A stretch of DNA of 64,000 bases from VXYL01 sp965199915 (GCA_965199915.1 OZ241348.1:310001-374000); one strand, 5' to 3'; positions 19,901 through 27,511 are shown, numbered from the stretch's first letter. Translations and numbers: made by a program. Notes: a model not told the origin generated them from the sequence alone.

Positions 19901-21454
19901 TAGGCAGGGTGCCTCGGCGTCATAGGGCACGATGCCGCAGGCGGCCAAGTCGGGGAAGACCTGCCAAGGACGCTCCGGGGCGGAGCCCGGGGGCTTGGGA
20001 AGGGGGCGCAATCGAGTTCGGGAGTCCCCGTCAGCCAGACGCCACCTCGGTCCGGTGCTCTGCTCCAAGGTTCGCAGCCAGACACCATCCCGGCAGATGT
20101 GCTTTCGAAACGTCTTGAACCACCGGGACTTCGACAGGGCCTCGGTCAGTTCGCGGCACTCACTGTCCGAGACGCCATGCTGTCCGACATGATCTTCCAA
20201 AGTCGGCAGCACGAGCGGAAGCACCATTTCTTGGGCCAGTTTCTGGTTCCAAGCCTTGCGCAACGCGCTTTCGTCGGTCGGCACGTCCGAGACGTTCGGG
20301 TCTTCATGCAGGTGCTCATGATCGTGGATCCTCTTTCTTCCCGCATCCAGGAAGAACTGGCCGTGCAGGATCAACGAATGTCCGCGTTCCCCATGATTGT
20401 GGCCGAGCCCTTCACTGCCGTCCTCCACCGGCAGGAATACTGCCCAATGCAGGCGCGAGCTTGTCTCGGTGCGACGACCGGAACAGAACAGTACCGCTCC
20501 CTCCGGCGACGCCTTGTCCTTCTCTTCTCGTTCCTGCCCCAACTCGTCGCGATACCGCGTGCGGGGCCACTCCTCCCGCGCCACCATATCCGCGAATCTG
20601 CCGTCCGTGTCGGGGCTCTCGATCCTCCTGCCGGAAAACGCGAGCCGCGGCCGCCCGTCAGCCCATTGGACCTGGCCACTGGTCTGCTCGCGGGGCGGCT
20701 CTCCCATGAGCCGAGGCGTGTGCGGAGCGACCCGCAGGACGAAGCGGTTGCCCTCCCCCTTGTGCTCCACATGCGCTAGATGCCGCAGTAGAGGAAGCAT
20801 CTCGGCCACATCGTGGGCCAGCTTGCCGTCGCTCATAAACGCGAGCTCGCCGGCTGGCTCGTCGCCCGGAAATCGACGGATGATGGCGCCGGTCTCTTGA
20901 CCCCCAGGTGTCCGCAGATGCCTCTTCATGCGCAGGGGAAGCCAGAGCAGGAACCAAGTGCAATTCGCTCCGTTTGGGACAAGCTCCCGGCCCAGATTCT
21001 TCAAGCGGTGCCAATCAGCGTCAGTCGTCTTGTCCCAATCCTCGTGGATCCCTCTGCCTTCCTGCTTCCAAGGGGTGAGTCCTTCGCAGTGAAAACGCTG
21101 TCCATCCCACGCAACGTAGAACAGGGCCTCGCAAAGGTGGAACACGCTCTTCATACCCAAACCAAACTTGCCGATCGCACCGACGTCGCCCGCCTTGCTT
21201 CCGATGCCGAAGGAACGAAGGTCCTCGGCGTCGTTTGTCCTGAACTTGCCGTCGTTGAAGAACCAGAGACCGGAGCCCTGCAATAGCGGATGGTGCGAGT
21301 CCGCGAAGCCGGGATGCCTCCCGAAGATCAGTCTGCGGGCCTTGGCGTCGTCGGCGTTCTGGATCAACTCCTTGAGGATCGGGAAGCCGTTGTCGTAACG
21401 GTCCCGGAGATTGTCCGCAATCAGATTGACGTAGTTGGTCGTGTATCCCTGCAT
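13961..21454 (-). CDS. Giant protein with two sacsin-like GHKL ATPase modules
   Basis: 2497 residues, the largest gene in the window. The first GHKL (HSP90/MutL-type) ATP-binding module has the N-box KELIQNADDA (28-37), a DG at 68-69 and the lid glycines GKFGLGMKSV (95-104). It resembles the sacsin N-terminal ATPase. After some 1400 residues without a motif I know comes a predicted coiled coil (about 1490-1565, e.g. IESIRKELRQALDELAERID). A second module follows with LELFQNADDA (Asn1577) and GKFGLGFKSV (1661 onward). The rest is helical with no nuclease motif. The ATG at 21454 starts 15 bases after the preceding small gene. Sacsin-like bacterial proteins turn up in defence islands, but no precise function is known; I infer an ATP-gated sensor or scaffold acting with the SNF2 helicase. 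Confidence 0.88.
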   Translation of the reverse strand: MQGYTTNYVNLIADNLRDRYDNGFPILKELIQNADDAKARRLIFGRHPGFADSHHPLLQGSGLWFFNDGKFRTNDAEDLRSFGIGSKAGDVGAIGKFGLGMKSVFHLCEALFYVAWDGQRFHCEGLTPWKQEGRGIHEDWDKTTDADWHRLKNLGRELVPNGANCTWFLLWLPLRMKRHLRTPGGQETGAIIRRFPGDEPAGELAFMSDGKLAHDVAEMLPLLRHLAHVEHKGEGNRFVLRVAPHTPRLMGEPPREQTSGQVQWADGRPRLAFSGRRIESPDTDGRFADMVAREEWPRTRYRDELGQEREEKDKASPEGAVLFCSGRRTETSSRLHWAVFLPVEDGSEGLGHNHGERGHSLILHGQFFLDAGRKRIHDHEHLHEDPNVSDVPTDESALRKAWNQKLAQEMVLPLVLPTLEDHVGQHGVSDSECRELTEALSKSRWFKTFRKHICRDGVWLRTLEQSTGPRWRLADGDSRTRLRPLPKPPGSAPERPWQVFPDLAACGIVPYDAEAPCLGASDKPGRWSEQELERLLSRLDGLFEDAPSMDYMIQFLQDYAGPHLSAERVQSGFLGVLRRGLRAAKTEDWRRVAAKASRLVGFLHSERRLGLAAELPESILADLWAIDTPVLLVPKGMEPEPLGAASPDEADLAAWLRVLDHALDSPGKYELHQPILTAMQGLLQTLQTFAGKDRGHFLRKHRELRVIRVQDVRKGDQKPVSVEYLDRVRAAGCLFTFAEGLREARMGIAPWLARAMPNAEVCLVQAQTYRELFSDDESQGGSRLPAASDGRACLAAVGRYTGHLGEMVDRHGLLERANDPSMDSDARRGLRFLLHGSRDHRDADDAKLWIGRHDQHRAWNRLWAVMHDDARWSLVEGDLANAIPRSRWGDANVAEIDARALIDELQRTARSIDAPEEFSVIERDEILSRIEDQDLWRRLPLHTTLAGKPVSASHEQVYLVSSTGFHEGHKDPMTREATLIAPSRNELAASRQLRWLSPLDERARVEIALHAAAPVRYWIDVMDALDRLAARIDEDMLRLLRSTAWLPRTHEMAVRPEDVIDLRGALGDEAHRLVAQHRETNSPCFAVPDDFDDDVRNHNSWPWLRETGFSSGADGLERLGLLLEDLPNYHIGQWTAQPRSDVVRLLARCDELPGWRLLETASDRPFDPETAWKHLGPALSKDISQRLAAVLDWLSGNHDPWELRKLAHDNYLRQLAAHGRIAREHLPRLRLASIDGRWRDAAKLCTGTHGVVRTSQLDPKQASILGNFVCGAEQSSRGDRPDALRGDLQHDEARSILRNYFGAWDPSLVPQPMVGVVLALLGSGVRELANEYLHPHSFEWLRRILPWRDPGGTWERTEWMGGKTADQALELIQAGVQVRSEDHVEVRNLVGDPIRVALDLNPSTLLAGPLNWEGGYGVTIPLRRIEPDRFQPEQLADLLHTTTEQLYADLYNQKNPDFGSLWQELAKSDQLEIGIARRLILDHIPFYLKQLSVQCEQVREQLKTCDSLRRRIAEAETEENMQSIESIRKELRQALDELAERIDRNPDEQQTVLQAVKSKLEQYQYDPSSIPLELFQNADDAAVELGECRAYPSEVGEVPESARRFVVEEREDGLAFLHWGRPINARGPVGFDGEGRGHGRDLEKMLILSATDKPGDESVTGKFGLGFKSVLLACEQPRILSGRLAVRVVAGILPQPWEDTQEARRRLGTFSTDARQPGTLIDLPGVESEVRARVLERLLSLAGILCVFGRAVRFIKHITASESFWSWEPREVCPGVEVGELRLLGNWGDQTRALCFRADDGSLLMALGPQGFRPLPDSVPALWVTAPTREPSAVGFAVNGSFDLDAGRGRLAGDTDKNLDKARRIGQQAGDALSALLERSHADWICVRAALGLPTDLDILSFWESIWSGLTKGWLRRSRRDGEELAREVALCALAWLSKCPCAVPNGLKGSLRGFSDAGEIRYELSGVLLREDVGEELGAWERFTDRYPANECVSREIGDILREADLCSPRYLGLSALAGLLVRSKVEPTDAEVLGRLRLLTEEEKDWESDDLRERLNGLLFRSEAGRWVETRKLLVVRGPLDESLRHEFAPLECRLHADYYAERDDELPAVVFFLVCRDRMEAPTETLAQWVLDAESDEVRLAALRYLAEGELGDQVADRVREQGWLRTALDSALVNSLDEREQIPKLRRRLAPDEQLRWPPIDADHQESIEPPSNYESAAAAFFEYLADWWTDDWTRQAVIDQHEKDCWPNWLREGGLGCRLECGSREHWLALLILGACQSFGGRRDHQHRGFLDLAADKGWWNVFLQPEDNDAAWMSVLRSRQDEAIGQLGYRLWLSLFPAIYQISRHLDTYQRLFMSADRRPGELYSAQRLLAPRMDDALSGAGAQFDAPPMPLGIGFHWCLRELVRLRVLDAKKGSHLTKDCYVPAGSVLDLLRPLGLSIDDTSSAASKSQAIHDFLHEDGRMDSVRPHLHLSFDIPLRHVAKHGPDWELPR

Positions 21455-21469
21455 CTATCCCTCAACCTC

Positions 21470-21778
21470 TCAGCGGACACCTTTGCATGCAATACCGGAT
21501 TTGGCGAAGACTGGGCGCACCCACCGCTCGGCAATCAACTCGTCAGCAAGGCTTCGCCCCTCGAACTGTCGAAAGAAGCTGTGCAGGCGTTTTTCTGCCG
21601 CGTCGGCTGGCGCGACGACCGCATGACCGCCTGCAGGCGCCTCGCCCGGCACCATCGCAGCCTGATCGGCGATGGTCGATTCGGACAACTCGGCGAGCAC
21701 GCGCTCGGCCGTTTCCAGCGCGTCATCCGGCAGTGCGTCTACCATGCGGTGTATGTGTTTCCTTGCGTTCAAGTTCAT
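21470..21778 (-). CDS. Small hypothetical protein in defence-type operon
   Basis: 102 residues from the ATG at 21778; a longer upstream frame has no ribosome site. The N-terminus ARKHIHRMVDALPDDALETA continues into ERVLAEL. This resembles a short helical motif seen in many small antitoxin-like or addiction-module proteins (HELVDxLPEEELxAAxRFLEYL). The middle is a low-complexity Ala/Pro/Gly stretch, and the C-terminus is FFRQFEGRSLADELIAERW. No enzyme motif is seen. It lies 132 bases after the AlbA_2 gene and 15 bases before the giant GHKL gene, on the same strand, so it is probably in the same transcript. It could be an immunity or regulatory partner of the operon; this is inference only. Confidence 0.6.
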   Translation of the reverse strand: MNLNARKHIHRMVDALPDDALETAERVLAELSESTIADQAAMVPGEAPAGGHAVVAPADAAEKRLHSFFRQFEGRSLADELIAERWVRPVFAKSGIACKGVR

Positions 21779-21910
21779 CGCCTCAATCTTCACAGCGCCA
21801 CACTGTAGTACCGAGCAGGTCAGCCTTGGGAAGCTGAATCCGCAGCACAACGATGGCGGCGGCCTCGATAGCCGCCTTCGTTCATTCGGCCAGTCGAATA
21901 CAGTGTCCCG

Positions 21911-23182
21911 CTACCTTGCATCGCTTGACGCCGCGTAGATCGTCAGCCGCAGTTCCGAGTGGTTGAACAACCTGATCTCCGGCTCTCGGCCCGAGAGCGC
22001 CGTGCTGTTGTCCAAGATGATCGGCATGCCCTCGCCACGCCGTTCCATCATGTGCTGGCGCGGCGTGGTCAACCAGGATTCGTCGGGAATGGGGCACTTG
22101 GCCAGCAGACTGCACACGGCTTCGTTGCGCGCGGACTGACGGTAGCGCAGGCTCTCTACCGTGAGCGAGTTCGGGATGCCGCCTGGCGAGTAGATTTCCA
22201 ATCGATTGTCGAACATGCGCAGCCGCACCTTGGAGCCGTGGACGGAGTAGTCCCGGTGCGCCACGGCGTTGACGATGGCTTCAAAGACGGCTTCTAGGTC
22301 GTATTGGGGCTTGTCGGTGCGCCCGAGGTTCTTGACCGCGGCCGTCTTCATGTTCCTCGCCACGAAGCGGCAGGCGTCGACAACCTGACGATCCAGCGGG
22401 CCGACCGCATCCAAGGCGTCGAGTTGATAGGCGTCGATCGCAGGATCAACGCGAATGTCGTTACCCCTATACGCGACGGCCTGCACATAGGCGTTGGGCA
22501 ACCATCGGCGGGGATCGTCGCTGGCCATGAGCACGCCGGCGACGGTGGGCTTGGCGACGTCGTCTTCGTCAACTTCCGCTATGCAGACCTTGGCAAGGAA
22601 AGCGGCGTCGTCTTCGTCGGAGCGTGGCGTGCGGAAGCGCGACCACAGCGAGGGGTTCAAGTCTTCCAATCTTGCCCTCGGAACGAGTTGCTCGTTGAAA
22701 GGAACAACGTGTTGCTGGCCTCTCTGGTCGAACAAACGCGCCAACAAATTGGGGGACATCGGCCGCTTGGAGTCCGCCACCCGATGCAAGTAGCCGCCCG
22801 GGCTGCGATGCACGAACAAGCTGCGGGGCACATCCACCTTCACCACCGGGACATCTACCCCCGGGCCCGTGGGAAGCAAAAGGCGATCCACCACAACATG
22901 CTCCATGGCAGGTTCGATGGAGTCCATGCACACGTTTCGGACGAATTGGACCACCTGGTCAAGGCGATCCAAGGGCACTCCGACGACTTCCCGCGTTCGG
23001 TCGGCGACGCCCAGAACGAAGACGCCGCCATGCCCGTTGGCCAAGGCGGCCAGCCCATCAGCGAGCGAGTCGCGGTGAGGCCCTCTGATCTTGGCACCGT
23101 CGAACCGCACCTCTTTGAACTCTAGGAAGGAGCTCTCGCCCAGCCGAATCTTCTCCAAGAGCTCCGCCTTGGTGTCAAACAT
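21911..23182 (-). CDS. AlbA_2 (Schlafen-like) / GHKL ATP-binding protein
   Basis: 423 residues. The N-terminal AlbA_2 domain (about 10-130) has GESSFLEFKEVRFDG, LADGLAALANGHGGVFVLGV and a Gly-rich end (PGGYLHRVADSKRPM). The C-terminal half is a GHKL-like ATPase of the RecG-related HATPase_c_4 kind, with VFEAIVNAVAHRDYS (N-box) and LEIYSPGGIPN. Such proteins are common, often annotated as putative DNA-binding or helicase-related regulators, and AlbA_2 relatives include Schlafen nucleases. The start ATG at 23182 overlaps the stop of the TrlF-like gene by 8 bases (ATGTTTGA), a coupling overlap. Longer in-frame upstream sequence is shadow of that gene. It may supply nucleic-acid binding or cleavage for the system. 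Confidence 0.86.
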   Translation of the reverse strand: MFDTKAELLEKIRLGESSFLEFKEVRFDGAKIRGPHRDSLADGLAALANGHGGVFVLGVADRTREVVGVPLDRLDQVVQFVRNVCMDSIEPAMEHVVVDRLLLPTGPGVDVPVVKVDVPRSLFVHRSPGGYLHRVADSKRPMSPNLLARLFDQRGQQHVVPFNEQLVPRARLEDLNPSLWSRFRTPRSDEDDAAFLAKVCIAEVDEDDVAKPTVAGVLMASDDPRRWLPNAYVQAVAYRGNDIRVDPAIDAYQLDALDAVGPLDRQVVDACRFVARNMKTAAVKNLGRTDKPQYDLEAVFEAIVNAVAHRDYSVHGSKVRLRMFDNRLEIYSPGGIPNSLTVESLRYRQSARNEAVCSLLAKCPIPDESWLTTPRQHMMERRGEGMPIILDNSTALSGREPEIRLFNHSELRLTIYAASSDAR

Positions 23183-26030
23183 CGCCCGGTTCCTTGCCAA
23201 GCCGTCGGTAGCGCCGAGCGAATGCCTCCCTGCCGCCTTCCATAATCTCGCAAACCTCGTCGCGGATCTTGGCCTCCTGCAAGGAGCCGGACTGTCCCAC
23301 CACGCACTGTCCATTGGTGAAGCGCAGCGCATGCACCATTTCGGCGTCGCCGTTGACGACGATGTTCGGATTGTGCGTAACGACGATGATCTGGCGGCGC
23401 AGTTTGTTCTCACGAATCTGCCGCACCACCAGGTCGTAGATGAGGTGGTTGTCCAAGTCGTCCTCTGGTTGGTCGAGCACCAACGGCTCTTCGCCGTGGG
23501 CCAACAGGAACGCCAGCATGGCGGCGGAGCGCTGGCCGGCGGATGCTTGCTGGATGGGGCGAAACCCTTTGCCGTCGCCGCGCGGGCTGTATTCAACCAC
23601 GAGGTCGTCCTCCGGGAACCAAGTGAGCATCCTGTCGAGCAGTTCCGGTTTCCTATTGAACTCGCGCTCGAAGTAGTTGTTGAAGTGGCCGCGGAAGTCA
23701 CCGTCGCCGGCACAGGCGCGTTCGATGCGTCCTTTTAGGCTGGCGATGCGCTGCTCGATTTCCGCGCTGCGCAACGCTTCTTCCTCGGGCAAGTCGGCTA
23801 CCAGCTCGGCGACGATGCCCTTCTCGCCATCTTCGGAGAGAATGTCGTCTTGGAAGCGGTCGTCGATGATGTCCAGATGCTGCCGTAGCGATCGCTCTAC
23901 GACTCTTGGCTCCTCGCCGAAGCGGCGGACGGCGATGCGCACGAAACGGTTGCCCGTCAATGCGCTGGAGAGGAAGTTCGAACGGGCGCTGCTCATTGTT
24001 CTGCGAGCCTCGAGAATGGCATCTCGTTGGTCGTTCAATTCCCCGATCAGTCGGTCGCGTTCCTCGCGCGTGGAGTCCAAGCGTTTGCGCTCGCCTTCCA
24101 GCACCGCACGCTCTTGGATGAGCTTGTCGTACTCGCTGGTGTCTGTGACGCCGGCTGCACGGAGCGTTCGAATGAGCGCTTGGTAGTCGACAGCCGTCTT
24201 GTCGGTTGCCGATTGCCATGCGGACGCCGCCAGCTTTTGGCGCTGCTGCCGCACGTCTTCCCGCAACCGGGCCCCTTGGGCGCGAATGTTGCTCGCCGCC
24301 CTGCCCACGGCGGCGGCGAGGGTGGCCAAGCCAGCAACCGCTTCGCGATCTTCATCCGCTGCGGAGAAGGTGCCATCGGGTATGTCCTCCAGTTCAAGGG
24401 CTTGCGCGGCCTTGTCGATGTGGTCGGCGGCTTCTGTTGCCAAGTCGAGCTGACGCGCCACCTCCCGCCGTTGGCGCTCGCGACGGCGATATTCCATCAA
24501 CAACACTTGATGCCCAGCGTCTTCGAAGCGCTTCAGCTTGTGCTCCACATCTTGGAACTCGACGATGAGGCCCTCTTCCCGACCGAGCTGCTGATCCACG
24601 TCTCGAATGCGCGCCCGCAACGCGTTGAACGTAGTGCGCGCTTCGTCGAGCCGCCGTTGCTGCGGCCCCACTTGCGCCGCATCGTCGACAACTCGTAGGA
24701 GCGCTTGGTTCTCGCCGGCCAACTCGGCGATCTGGCCTTGACTGAAGAGGCGAAGAGAGAAGCGCTGCGGCGTCACGGCTTGGGATGGCGATGTCTTCCA
24801 CGCGTCGTCGCTGCGATACTCGACGACGCCACCGGTTGCGTTCTGCCGCCAATGCACCCGATAGCGAACGTCGTCGCGCTTCACCAGCCAGCGAAGGACC
24901 GTCGACTCCACCAAGCCGCCCCTATCCCGCCGATTCTTCGGCACTCGATCGAACTCTTGAAACGTCAATCGCGGCCCGCTGCTCTCTTCCAAGTCGTTCA
25001 GTTCCGACTGCCTTCTCGCCACAAGGCGCAACGCATGAAGGACGGTGGATTTCCCAGTGCCGCGTCCGCCCACCAAGGCGTTGAGCCAAGGGCTGAACTC
25101 CACCGCGGCGGCGGCACTCCTTCCCATATAGCGGGCATTTTCGATCTCAATGGCCTCGATCAGGTTCTTCGGAACGGCGAACGGGTCGAAAGGACCGGCG
25201 TCGTCGCTGCGTCGCAGCGAGAAGTCGCCGCCGTCCAACAGTGCAAGACGGAGCCCCTCGAGCGTAGGGCTGGCCATCTTGATCCATGTGTACCGTGCGC
25301 CCGGGTAGCCCGGTCCATCCGCGCTGGTCGGATGGTGGGAGTCGGACCCGACCACTTCAGCCCAGTTGAGCTTGCGATCGCTGTAGACCTGCGGCCTCTT
25401 GTGGCTAGGGTCGACGACTTCGAGCGCAAACAAGCCTTCCACGTCCAGCAACGGCGCCAAGCTGTTGCCGCTCAGTTTCCAAGCACCGGCAGCGCCATCG
25501 ACGTGGGCAAGAATCGGGACGCCTCCCGCTTCGCAGATGGCTTCGACCACCTCAATGGGAGAACACTTGGCGGCGGAATCGCTAGCGCCTCGTGTTCCTT
25601 CGAAGCCCACCGCGCCAAGCAGCGTGGCGACATCGGCGGACCGACGGCCCGCATCGAGCACCGCCAGCACATGTACTCCACCGTTCGCTGTGATTTCGAC
25701 ACCGGGGAACAACGTCAAGGGGCGAAACTCTGGTGGCGGCTTGCCCTCCAACTCAGACAATGCGCCGCTCAACCGATCGATCCACTCGCCCGAGTTGTGG
25801 TCCGTGACGGCCACGCAGTCCACGCCCGCCCGCATGTAGCCCAAGAGCCAATCTTGAGGCGTGATCTTCCGCTGCGATGTCGCATGGGTTCCTTTGCCGT
25901 AATCCACCGACGCGGGTGTGTGCGTGTGCAAGTCGAACTTCCACCAGCGGGCGCCGGGGTATCGCCACGCGCAACCTTTGTCGACCATCACTCCGTCCCT
26001 GTCGTCTTGACTCTTGGGCTCGCCGGCCAT
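23175..26030 (-). CDS. TrlF/Ppl-type PHP phosphoesterase-SMC ATPase
   Basis: 951 residues. The N-terminal PHP domain has metal-ligand motifs FDLHTHTPAS (His35, His37), VTDHNSGEW, FPGVEIT and GSDSHH, typical of polymerase/histidinol-phosphatase phosphoesterases. It is followed by an SMC/RecN-type ATPase: P-loop VGGRGTGKSTVLHALRL, a long coiled coil in the middle, the signature SAGQRSAAMLAFL, Walker B PLVLDQPEDDLDN and the H-loop VVTHNPN. This architecture matches the family named TrlF and the phage-defence protein Ppl (PHP plus ATPase). The ATG at 26030 has GAGGA upstream and lies 15 bases after the KTSC gene. It probably senses DNA or nucleotide signals through the ATPase and cleaves a phosphoester through PHP. 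All key residues are present. Confidence 0.88.
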   Translation of the reverse strand: MAGEPKSQDDRDGVMVDKGCAWRYPGARWWKFDLHTHTPASVDYGKGTHATSQRKITPQDWLLGYMRAGVDCVAVTDHNSGEWIDRLSGALSELEGKPPPEFRPLTLFPGVEITANGGVHVLAVLDAGRRSADVATLLGAVGFEGTRGASDSAAKCSPIEVVEAICEAGGVPILAHVDGAAGAWKLSGNSLAPLLDVEGLFALEVVDPSHKRPQVYSDRKLNWAEVVGSDSHHPTSADGPGYPGARYTWIKMASPTLEGLRLALLDGGDFSLRRSDDAGPFDPFAVPKNLIEAIEIENARYMGRSAAAAVEFSPWLNALVGGRGTGKSTVLHALRLVARRQSELNDLEESSGPRLTFQEFDRVPKNRRDRGGLVESTVLRWLVKRDDVRYRVHWRQNATGGVVEYRSDDAWKTSPSQAVTPQRFSLRLFSQGQIAELAGENQALLRVVDDAAQVGPQQRRLDEARTTFNALRARIRDVDQQLGREEGLIVEFQDVEHKLKRFEDAGHQVLLMEYRRRERQRREVARQLDLATEAADHIDKAAQALELEDIPDGTFSAADEDREAVAGLATLAAAVGRAASNIRAQGARLREDVRQQRQKLAASAWQSATDKTAVDYQALIRTLRAAGVTDTSEYDKLIQERAVLEGERKRLDSTREERDRLIGELNDQRDAILEARRTMSSARSNFLSSALTGNRFVRIAVRRFGEEPRVVERSLRQHLDIIDDRFQDDILSEDGEKGIVAELVADLPEEEALRSAEIEQRIASLKGRIERACAGDGDFRGHFNNYFEREFNRKPELLDRMLTWFPEDDLVVEYSPRGDGKGFRPIQQASAGQRSAAMLAFLLAHGEEPLVLDQPEDDLDNHLIYDLVVRQIRENKLRRQIIVVTHNPNIVVNGDAEMVHALRFTNGQCVVGQSGSLQEAKIRDEVCEIMEGGREAFARRYRRLGKEPGDV

Positions 26031-26045
26031 CTGTCCTCGGCCCAC

Positions 26046-26258
26046 TCACCCAACTCGCGAGTAAGGGTAGCTGTCTTTGATGTGAAAGTTGAAGAACTGG
26101 CCCTTCGAGGATGCCTGCATCAACTCGTCGTGCATGGTGTCCGACACGTTGTAGTACTGGTAGACGCGCCCGTTCACGAACTCGATCTCCATCGTTTGCG
26201 TCTTCGCGTCGTACCCGACCGATCGCAAGTTCGTTGATGTCACGCTACGTCTTTGCAT
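26046..26258 (-). CDS. KTSC domain protein
   Basis: 70 residues, close to a bare KTSC domain. The sequence has LRSVGYDAKTQTMEIEF, GRVYQYYNVSDTMHDEL, SSKGQFFNFHIK and the terminal YPYSRV, which is the usual pattern of this family. KTSC domains are small, predicted to bind nucleic acid, and recur next to defence and DNA-modification genes; a molecular role is not established. The ATG at 26258 has a strong GGAGG 6 bases upstream. It is the first gene of the minus-strand run, 15 bases before the TrlF-like start, and about 70 bases after the DAHP synthase stop on the same strand. It is missing from many gene calls because of its length. Confidence 0.85.
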   Translation of the reverse strand: MQRRSVTSTNLRSVGYDAKTQTMEIEFVNGRVYQYYNVSDTMHDELMQASSKGQFFNFHIKDSYPYSRVG

Positions 26259-26328
26259 CGCGATCCTCCGTAGTGTCCATGTCGCATTCCGGCATCGGTG
26301 GCCTTGCCCGCCCGGCGGCCAGCGGCGC

Positions 26329-27387
26329 TCAGGCGTTGTTGCGTTTCGCCACCGCCGCCGCCAGCTCCTCAAGGCACGCGGCGGTTTCCTCCCAGCCGAG
26401 GCAGGGGTCGGTGATGCTCTGGCCGTAGGTGAGGTTCGCCGGGTCGCGCAGTTGCTGGCGGCCGGCCACCAGGTTGCTCTCGATCATCACGCCCATGATC
26501 TTGTCCTCGCCGTCGGCGAGCTGGCGGGCGATGTCCTGGCACACCGCGATTTGGCGGGTGTGGTCCTTCTGGCTGTTGGCGTGGCTGGCGTCGATCATCA
26601 CCCGGTCGCCCAAGCCGCCTTGGTTCAGAATGCGGCTGGCGTAATGCACGGAGGGGTTGTCGAAGTTGGTTTGGCCGCCGCCGCCGCGCAGGATCACATG
26701 GCAGTCCGCGTTGCCGGCGGTGGAAAAGATGGCCGAGTGGCCGGCCTTGGTGACGGAGAGGAAGATGTGCCGATGCGCCGCGGACTGCACCGCGTCGGCG
26801 GCCACCTGCACGTCGCCCCGGGTGCTGTTCTTGAACCCCGTGGGGCAGGAGAGGCCGGAGGCGAGCTGGCGGTGGATCTGGCTCTCCGTGGTGCGGGCGC
26901 CGATGGCGGCCCAGCACACGAGATCGCCGACGTACTGCGGCGTGATGGGGTCCAAATACTCGGTGCCGGTGCCCAGCCCCAGGGCCACGATGTCGCGCAG
27001 CAGGGCGCGGGCGGTCTTGAGGCCGTCGTTGATGTCGAAGGAGTCGTTCAGCTTCGGGTCGTTGATGAGCCCCTTCCAGCCAACGGTGGTGCGGGGCTTC
27101 TCGAAGTACACGCGCATCACCAGCAGCAGTTCGCCGGCGAAGGCGTCCGCCCGCTCCTTCAGCCGCTCGGCGTACTCGCGGGCGGCGGCCGGGTCGTGAA
27201 TGGAACACGGGCCGACGATGGCGAGCAGCCGCCGGTCGCGGCCGGCGATGATCTCGCTCGCCTGGCGGCGCACGTTGAACACCAGCGTCGAGTGTTCCGG
27301 CGCCAGCGGCAGCTCTTCAATGAGCTCCACCGGCGCTCGCACCTCGGCCATGCCGGTGATGCGCACGTCGTCGGTCAGGTATTGCAT
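26329..27387 (-). CDS. aroG: 3-deoxy-7-phosphoheptulonate (DAHP) synthase, class I
   Basis: 352 residues. This enzyme joins phosphoenolpyruvate and erythrose 4-phosphate in the first step of the shikimate pathway. Diagnostic class I (AroFGH) motifs are LAIVGPCSIHDPAAAREYA, MRVYFEKPRTTVGWKGL, TEYLDPITPQYVGDL, AIGARTTESQIHRQLASG, LRGGGGQTNFD, MIDASHANSQKDH and GQSITDPCLGWEET. The length is normal and nothing is missing. I use the aroG symbol for the family; which aromatic amino acid inhibits it cannot be told from the sequence here. It shares a 124-base divergent gap with the next plus-strand gene, and lies upstream of the KTSC gene, so read-through into the defence-type operon is possible. Confidence 0.95.
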   Translation of the reverse strand: MQYLTDDVRITGMAEVRAPVELIEELPLAPEHSTLVFNVRRQASEIIAGRDRRLLAIVGPCSIHDPAAAREYAERLKERADAFAGELLLVMRVYFEKPRTTVGWKGLINDPKLNDSFDINDGLKTARALLRDIVALGLGTGTEYLDPITPQYVGDLVCWAAIGARTTESQIHRQLASGLSCPTGFKNSTRGDVQVAADAVQSAAHRHIFLSVTKAGHSAIFSTAGNADCHVILRGGGGQTNFDNPSVHYASRILNQGGLGDRVMIDASHANSQKDHTRQIAVCQDIARQLADGEDKIMGVMIESNLVAGRQQLRDPANLTYGQSITDPCLGWEETAACLEELAAAVAKRNNA

Positions 27388-27511
27388 GTCGCGGTTCTGG
27401 ACGCTCTTGCGGAGGTTCCGATGCCGCGCACGGTAACGCGGGCGGCATGCGAATTACAATGCGGCCACCAAGCCGCTCGAACTTGCCGCACATGGGAACG
27501 CTGGCGAAGGC

